Part shown: in pieces, positions 60,801 through 64,000 of the stretch | How positions within the stretch are numbered: position 1 is the stretch's first letter | Layout: the number at the start of each line of letters is the position of its first letter | DNA from: Piscicola geometra | Taxonomy: Eukaryota; Annelida; Clitellata; Hirudinida; Piscicolidae | Direction: 5' to 3' | Assembly (NCBI GenBank): GCA_943735955.1 | Contig: OX030967.1 | Location: 497,380 to 561,379, forward strand | DNA: 64,000 nt | Made by a program: the position numbers and the translations under genes | The notes under the pieces: model-generated | The model's input: only the letters and a program-made list of their open reading frames with translations | Databases searched by the model: none | Told to the model about the DNA's origin: nothing

Positions 60801-62657
60801 TGCACCACCACTGCAACCACCACCACTGCACCACCACCACCACTGCACCACCACCACTGCACCACCACCACTGCAACCACCACCACTGCACCACCACCAC
60901 CACTGCACCACCACCACTGCACCATCACCACTGCACCACCACCACTGCACCACCACCACTGCACCCCCACTGCACCACCACCACTGCACCACCACCACCA
61001 CCACCACTGCAACCACCACCACTGCAACTACCACCACTGCACCACCACTGCACCACCACCACTGCACCACCACCACTGCACCACCACCACCACTGCACCA
61101 CCACCACTGCACCACCACCACTGCACCACCACCACTGCACCACCACCACTGCACCACCACCACTGCACCACCACTGCACCACCACCACTGCACCACCACC
61201 ACCACCACCACTGCAACCACCACCACTGCAACTACCACCACTGCACCACCACTGCACCACCACCACTGCACCACCACCACTGCACCACCACCACTGCACC
61301 ACCACTACTGCACCACCACTGCAACCACCACCACTGCACCACCACTGCACCACCACTGCAACCACCACCACTGCACCACCACCACCACCACCACTGCAAC
61401 CACCACCACTGAACCACCACTGCAACCACCACCACTGCACCACCACCACCACTTCACCACCAACACCACTGCACCACCACCACCACTGCACCACCACCAC
61501 TGCACCACCACCACTGCACCACCACCACTGCACCACCACTACTGCACCACCACCACTGCACCACCACTGCAACCACCACCACTGCACCACCACCACCACC
61601 ACCACTGCAACCACCACCACTGCACCACCACTGCAACCACCACCACTGCACCACCACCACTGCACCACCACTGCACCACCACCACTGCACCATCACTGCA
61701 CCACCACTGCACCACCACCACTGCACCACCACCACTGCACCACCACCACTGCAACACCACCTCAGTTGGCCACCATCAGACAGCTCTTTTCAGCATCCAA
61801 TCAGCTGCACCGCTTGCTCTTCAGGCGTGACGTCAGCTTCGACGGGGTGGAGTTGAAGTATGCACAGGTGGATGCACTCTTGAGGGGCAGCATGCACCTG
61901 GAAGAGCAGTTCTCGCACAAGTCTGTCGCTGTGTGTTTGTGTGCGTGTGTGTGTGTCTGTCGCTGTGAGTTTGTGTGCGTTTGTGTGTGTGCGTGTGTGT
62001 GTCTGTCGCTGTGTGTGTGTGTGTATGTGTGTGTGTGTGTGTGTGTGTGAGTGTATATGTGATCATCATCAGCACTTCAAACCTCAAGCATCATCATCAG
62101 CACTAACGCACAACAGTCTCTGCTCGAAGCTGCTGCCTTTGGCGTTGAAGTTGTACCAGGAAGGCATGCCGTCCCACTACACCTCCGTCCTGCACGTGCA
62201 GAAGGTCAGGTGGACGGGAGGTGGAGGTGAGGTGGAGGTGAGGTGGAGGTGAGGTGGAGGTGAGGTGGAGAGGGTGTGGAGGTGAGGTGGAGAGGGTGTG
62301 GAGGTGAGATGGAGGTGGTGTGGAGGTGAGGTGGAGGTGAGGTGGAGGTGAGGAGGAGGTGAGGTGGAGGGGGTGTGGAGGTGAGGTGGAGATGTTGCTG
62401 GAGGGGTGAAGGGGGAGGGGTGTGGAGGTGATGTGGTATGGAGATGGTTAGAGGGTGGAGGTGGTAGAGGTGTGTTGATAGAAGAGGGATAGATGGTGTG
62501 CTGGTGGGAAGAAATGAGGATAGGTGGCTGAAGTCAATGAAGATCAAGTCATTGTTTGTTGCTTCAGAGACACTTTTCTGCCATCGTCAGTGAACAAAAC
62601 CTTTGCACTCCACGCAGCTGACTGCCACTCTCAAGTTCCTCTCGCTCAACAGTCGAG
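44223..62657 (+). CDS. SMG8: SMG8, NMD kinase-complex subunit; 12 exons, 5' and 3' ends missing
   Basis: SMG8 forms the SMG1-SMG8-SMG9 complex that controls UPF1 phosphorylation in nonsense-mediated mRNA decay. Exons on the plus strand: 44223-44322, 44643-44762, 44911-44992, 46215-46269, 46897-46937, 49533-49663, 50421-50512, 50749-50876, 50998-51293, 61766-61920, 62117-62204, 62618-62657. Phases agree at every junction and the peptides follow human SMG8 in order. Key matches, from memory of the human protein: CVVSLIGK near the N-terminus (human CVVGIFGK), [89 protein letters not shown]. The Met-containing first exon was not found between 39 and 44.2 kb, and the C-terminal half lies past 64 kb. 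Intron 9 is 10.5 kb, almost all repeats. Confidence 0.92.
44643..44762 (+). CDS. SMG8: SMG8 exon: N-terminal domain
   Basis: Forty codons, acceptor CCCCTCTGCAG, donor CCT|GTGAGT. It encodes [20 protein letters not shown] and onward to [10 protein letters not shown], aligning with human LLQAYYSQESKVLYLLLTS. An (ATC)n tract starts about 25 nt after the donor. Confidence 0.88.
44789..44896. repeat. (ATC)n in SMG8 intron
   Basis: CAT repeats with CAGTACCTCTTCC interruptions; spans most of the 148-nt intron between two exons and ends just before the acceptor. Confidence 0.93.
44911..44992 (+). CDS. SMG8: SMG8 exon: [15 protein letters not shown] segment
   Basis: Acceptor CCACGACAG directly follows an (ATC)n tract. 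It encodes [20 protein letters not shown] and ISHLVLV, equal to human EKLQCLSLLYLFSVCHILLLV. Donor choice: GTCAGT at 44989 is a better consensus, but only the site at 44993 (GTCCTT) gives the phase required by the next exon (A+GC = Ser). Confidence 0.8.
45014..45262. repeat. (ATC)n-derived compound array
   Basis: CATCATCATCTTCATCATAT then CTTCATTACCATC recurs several times; starts about 20 nt after the SMG8 donor at 44993. Confidence 0.93.
45345..45464. repeat. (ATGG)n tetranucleotide
   Basis: GGATGGATGGATGG with GAA and TTGA variants. Confidence 0.9.
45470..45690 (+). mobile_element. CR1/L2-type LINE C-terminal fragment
   Basis: Open peptide including [39 protein letters not shown] and [12 protein letters not shown] then stop. 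This is the typical end of CR1/L2 ORF2, from a different family than the other copies here. Confidence 0.7.
45804..45873. repeat. (TA)n dinucleotide
   Basis: About 70 bp of pure TA. Confidence 0.97.
45960..46190 (+). mobile_element. SINE 3' fragment followed by (ATGG)n
   Basis: AAGCCAGTCCGGGTTTACGC then CACGTTAATAATACTCGTCG matches the SINE 3' end; (TGGA)n from about 46024 to 46190. Confidence 0.55.
46215..46269 (+). CDS. SMG8: SMG8 exon: [18 protein letters not shown]
   Basis: Acceptor AAATGCAG. The peptide matches human CSFDITYDRVFRALDGLR. Donor CTCAG|GTCACC opens directly into a (CTCTCTGT)n array. Confidence 0.85.
46272..46545. repeat. (CTCTCTGT)n array starting at an SMG8 donor
   Basis: CTCTCTGTCTCT and CTCTCTGTCGCT units, beginning 2-3 nt inside the intron after CTCAG|GTCACC. 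Confidence 0.95.
46566..46762. repeat. CTGCCTGCTTGTTG minisatellite
   Basis: Mixed CTGCCTGCTTGTTGT and CTGCTTGTTGC units in the same SMG8 intron. Confidence 0.93.
46897..46937 (+). CDS. SMG8: SMG8 small exon: [13 protein letters not shown]
   Basis: Acceptor ATATTTGGCAG, donor GCAG|GTGAAA. The leading G completes Arg from the previous exon. The peptide matches human KVLPLLKTAIKDC. It is only 41 nt long, but both flanking phases fit. Confidence 0.78.
47017..47721. repeat. 35-bp minisatellite, about 20 copies
   Basis: Unit CCCGATGGCAACCAGTCTTT then GCAAACCTGTTTCCT, highly homogeneous, with GCCTTT and CCCGTTCCCT variants. Direct repeats without spacers. Open in all frames because 35 x 3 = 105. 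Lies in SMG8 intron 5. Confidence 0.97.
47735..49310 (-). pseudogene. hAT transposase pseudogene split by a hAT MITE
   Basis: On the minus strand from 49310: [20 protein letters not shown], then [20 protein letters not shown] then IP. The frame is cut by the 47895-48924 insertion and resumes with [20 protein letters not shown]. Together these follow the hAT dimerisation motif (L..VA..IL.I.ASS.P.ER.FS..GR...RRS.L). It lies in SMG8 intron 5, opposite strand. Confidence 0.75.
47895..48924. mobile_element. Non-autonomous hAT element (MITE-like), 8-bp duplication GTTCACAG
   Basis: Ends TAGAGACCGACCGAAA and TTTCGGTTGGTCTCTA are inverted repeats with one mismatch; GTTCACAG flanks both sides (47887-47894, 48925-48932). 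Subterminal regions are packed with TTTCGGCCGAAA palindromes and CCGAAA motifs. No transposase inside. An L2 3' end (48595-48655) is inserted in it. Confidence 0.9.
49533..49663 (+). CDS. SMG8: SMG8 exon: [18 protein letters not shown]
   Basis: Acceptor CATTCGACAG, donor CAGCAA|GTATGC. The frame reads [20 protein letters not shown] then FVFLRSC, matching human KDWKLNCRPCPPRLLFLF. It is followed by a six-residue Ala run coded by GCT repeats. The first two bases complete Glu with the preceding G. Confidence 0.85.
49838..50380. repeat. CCACCA/AATCAACTACTA compound minisatellite
   Basis: 20-bp units AATCAACTACTACCACCACC with variants; from about 50.09 to 50.33 kb a ~63-bp higher-order unit repeats about four times. 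Ends about 40 nt before the SMG8 acceptor at 50420. Confidence 0.93.
50421..50512 (+). CDS. SMG8: SMG8 exon: [20 protein letters not shown]
   Basis: Acceptor AAACGACAG, donor ATCAG|GTGCTG. It matches human RRLQHALEDQIYRIFRKSRVLT closely. A CCA/CAAT array ends about 40 nt upstream and a 15-bp array starts exactly at the donor. Confidence 0.92.
50513..50690. repeat. 15-bp minisatellite seeded by a splice donor
   Basis: GTGCTGGCTGCCTGT, about 11-12 copies. The first base of the first unit is the first base of the SMG8 intron (CATCAG|GTGCTGGCTG). Confidence 0.95.
50749..50876 (+). CDS. SMG8: SMG8 exon: [16 protein letters not shown]
   Basis: Acceptor CCCCCTCCCAG, donor CCACCG|GTACCT. AG from the previous exon plus C gives Ser, then [20 protein letters not shown], matching human SINCLFTVPANQAFVYIVPG. 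The next intron (121 nt) is the only compact, repeat-free intron seen in this gene. Confidence 0.92.
50998..51293 (+). CDS. SMG8: SMG8 exon with in-frame NHPA/NHTS repeats
   Basis: Acceptor TTGATTTCAG, donor CTTCCAG|GTGGGT. It encodes a linker starting [20 protein letters not shown], then a run of [24 protein letters not shown] repeats from 12-bp units, then [20 protein letters not shown] (human FTLREFLWQHVELVLSKKGFDD). Human SMG8 has a variable Ser-rich linker at this position. A 19-bp array begins at the donor itself. Confidence 0.9.
51294..53516. repeat. 2.2-kb minisatellite, 19-bp unit, containing donor-like CAG|GTGGGT
   Basis: Unit GTGGGTGGGTGCCTTGTTG or GTGGGTGGGTGCCTTCCAG, roughly 115 copies, plus GTGAGTTGTTGGGGGGGG variants. 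It begins at the SMG8 intron 9 donor CTTCCAG|GTGGGTGGGTGCC. More than a dozen units (clusters at 52.11-52.20 and 52.82-52.93 kb) restore CTTCCAGGTGGGT exactly. Confidence 0.97.
53577..61754. repeat. 8.2-kb minisatellite, 14-bp base unit (ACCACCACCACTGC)
   Basis: Units differ by whole CCA triplets (11, 14, 17, 20 bp) and by CTGCAACC versus CTGCACC junctions. A block marked by CCATTGCAACC then GCAACTACC appears at 53.96, 55.38 and 58.04 kb, and another (ACTGCACCACTGCACC near 56.95 and 60.01 kb) recurs at 3,063 bp. Ends 11 nt before the SMG8 acceptor at 61765. Open frames on both strands are an artefact of composition. Confidence 0.98.
61766..61920 (+). CDS. SMG8: SMG8 exon after the 10.5-kb repeat intron
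   Basis: Acceptor AACACCACCTCAG sits 11 nt past the end of the CCA/CTGCA array. It encodes [20 protein letters not shown] and onward to LEEQFSH, matching human LPTYQKWISAASKLYEVA and the region before FSENRC. Donor CACAA|GTCTGT leads straight into GT-rich repeats. Confidence 0.88.
61921..62048. repeat. GT-rich array starting at an SMG8 donor
   Basis: GTCTGTCGCTGTGTGTTTGT repeats imperfectly, then (GT)n. The first base is the first intron base. Confidence 0.92.
62117..62204 (+). CDS. SMG8: SMG8 exon: [20 protein letters not shown]
   Basis: Acceptor CGCACAACAG, donor CAGAAG|GTCAGG. T plus AA of the previous exon gives Asn, then [20 protein letters not shown] (human NRCQKALPMAHSAYQSNLPH). A GGTGAGGTGGA-type array starts just after the donor. 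Confidence 0.9.
62205..62395. repeat. 11-bp minisatellite (GGAGGTGAGGT)n at an SMG8 donor
   Basis: About 16 units following CAGAAG|GTCAGGTGGACGG. Each unit contains GAGGTGAGG, itself a good donor match. Confidence 0.94.
62618..62657 (+). CDS. SMG8: SMG8 exon: [13 protein letters not shown] (last visible)
   Basis: Acceptor CTCCACGCAG. The peptide [13 protein letters not shown] matches human LAQALRVYSQHARG. Donor CGAG|GTCTCC is moderate. The following exon (human GPAFHKYAMQLHEDC) was not convincingly found before the window ends. Confidence 0.72.
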
Positions 62658-62708
62658 GTCTCCTTCCATTTCCCTTTAAATCGATATATAATCTTTAAAC
62701 TTGCCAAT

Positions 62709-62934
62709 CCTACGTCATTCATTATACGTCATCTATTTTTAATTTATTATACGTCATCTATTTTAATTTATTATACGTCATCTATTTTTAATTTTTTATA
62801 GATCATCTATTTTAATTTATTATACGTCATCTATTTTTAAGTTATTATAGGTAATCTATTTTTAATTTATTATAACCTAAATATTTTGTCTCATAATAAC
62901 TAATTTATGTAAATTAAAAATAGACGACCTGTAA
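62709..62934. repeat. ~25-bp AT-rich array with an inverted copy
   Basis: TTATACGTCATCTATTTTTA then ATT, about seven copies to 62877; 62909-62934 is a near reverse complement (AAATTAAAAATAGACGACCT), so the last unit can pair with it. Confidence 0.85.
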
Positions 62935-63345
62935 GTTATAAAACAAAATATTTAAAGAGTTTGTCAAGAGCATTGGCTTAGATGGCAAGTCTGCAACTCA
63001 GATGTCGCCTTGGCGCTCTGTTGCGTGCCTTGGCGCATTATAAATGGCCATCATTTATCATTGAAATACATTTTATAGATAGAACTTTTTTACATTCAAT
63101 AATTGTATGGTATTTAATCAATTAGTTTAAAAAAATAATTTGTATAAAAAATATTTCTATTTCAAGATTAGATAAGCTTATTGTAGCTTAAGAGACGTAC
63201 TTGCGTAATAGACTTCATTGCAGGATAAGGCAGTCTCCACTGCAACTCCCCTCTCTGCCGTGTCTCAGCACTCTCGCATCACATTCTTGGACCTTTCCTT
63301 CGTGTCTTGAAGATACTGCCATGCTGTTTTGCGCTCTTTGGTTTT

Positions 63346-64000
63346 TCCGTCCATCCATCCATCCATCCATTCATCCATTCATTCATCTACTCATCCATTC
63401 ATCCATTCATTCATTCATTCATCCATTCATTCATTCATTCATTTATCCATCCATCCATTCATCTACTCATCCATTCATTCATCTATTCATCCATTCATTC
63501 ATCCATTAATTCATCCATCCATTCATTTATTTATCCATCCATTCATTCATTCATCCATTCATTCATCCATTCATTCATCCATTCATTCATTTATTCATTC
63601 ATCCATTTATTAATTTATCCATCCATTCATCCATCCATTCACTCATCCATCCATTCATTCATCCATTCATTTATTCATTCATCCATCCATTCATTCATTT
63701 ATTCATTCATTCATCCATTCATTCATTCATCAATTAATTAATTCATCAATCCATTCATTCATCCCTTCATTCATCCATCCATTTATTCATTCATTCATTT
63801 ATTAATTTATCCATCCATTCATTTATCCATCCATTCATTCATCCCTTCATTCATCCATCCATTTATTCATTCATTCATTTATTAATTTATTAATTTATCC
63901 ATCCATTCATTCATCCATCCATTCATTCAATTATTCATTCATCCATCCATTCATTCATTTATTCATTCATCCATCCATTCTTTCATTTATTCATTCATCC
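63346..64000. repeat. (CATT/CATC)n tetranucleotide array, runs off the window
   Basis: ATTCATTCATCCATCC mixtures, at least 655 bp. A block at about 63.75-63.88 kb is duplicated (CATCCCTTCATTCATCC twice). Confidence 0.96.

Noticed and set aside
63201..63344. Next SMG8 exon after TTCATTGCAG
   Set aside because: A good-looking acceptor, but the required phase gives a stop (GA|TAA) and no frame matches the expected SMG8 segment.

Overview
This window is eukaryotic, almost certainly from an invertebrate animal. It has spliced genes with GT-AG introns, metazoan protein families (SMG8 and an FGD-type RhoGEF), L2/CR1-type LINEs, hAT transposons and tRNA-derived SINEs. I cannot name the phylum. About 44% of the 64 kb (my sum of array lengths) is tandem repeat. 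Every very long open frame here lies in a repeat array and is not a gene.

Layout. (1) 0-16 kb: degenerate LINE and hAT remnants, microsatellites, and a putative minus-strand gene of unknown product. Its candidate exons are at 15.6, 13.3, 12.5 and 12.0 kb and have compatible phases; an acidic exon at 2.8 kb may belong to it. (2) 21.56-39.08 kb, minus strand: an FGD-family RhoGEF. Its first coding exon encodes 988 disordered, Asn-rich residues. After a 6.5-kb intron come DH-domain exons, an atypical FYVE finger in two exons, a C-terminal PH domain in three exons and a stop codon. PH1 was not found; a 5'-truncated L2 LINE lies where it would be expected. (3) 39.1-44.2 kb: transposon remnants between the two divergently oriented genes. 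(4) 44.2-62.7 kb, plus strand: twelve exons of SMG8, which partners SMG1 and SMG9 in nonsense-mediated decay. Its first exon was not found and its 3' end lies beyond the window.

The most striking pattern is where the minisatellites sit. They begin at or within a few bases of splice donors, or end just before acceptors, in all three genes. In SMG8 introns 7, 9 and 11 the repeat unit carries the intronic donor sequence itself, so authentic-looking 5' splice sites are tandemly multiplied. The same expansion appears in frame inside coding exons (ACPN repeats in the RhoGEF, NHPA/NHTS repeats in SMG8). Several arrays have higher-order structure: 912/960 bp in RhoGEF intron 1, about 1.4 and 3.06 kb in SMG8 intron 9, and about 1.75 kb at 15.7-18.8 kb.

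Mobile elements include two hAT insertions with exact 8-bp target duplications (9,673-10,868 and 47,895-48,924, the latter inside an older hAT transposase relic), L2 LINEs with (TGAT)n tails (one grown to 1.18 kb) and a roughly 180-bp SINE present in several copies.
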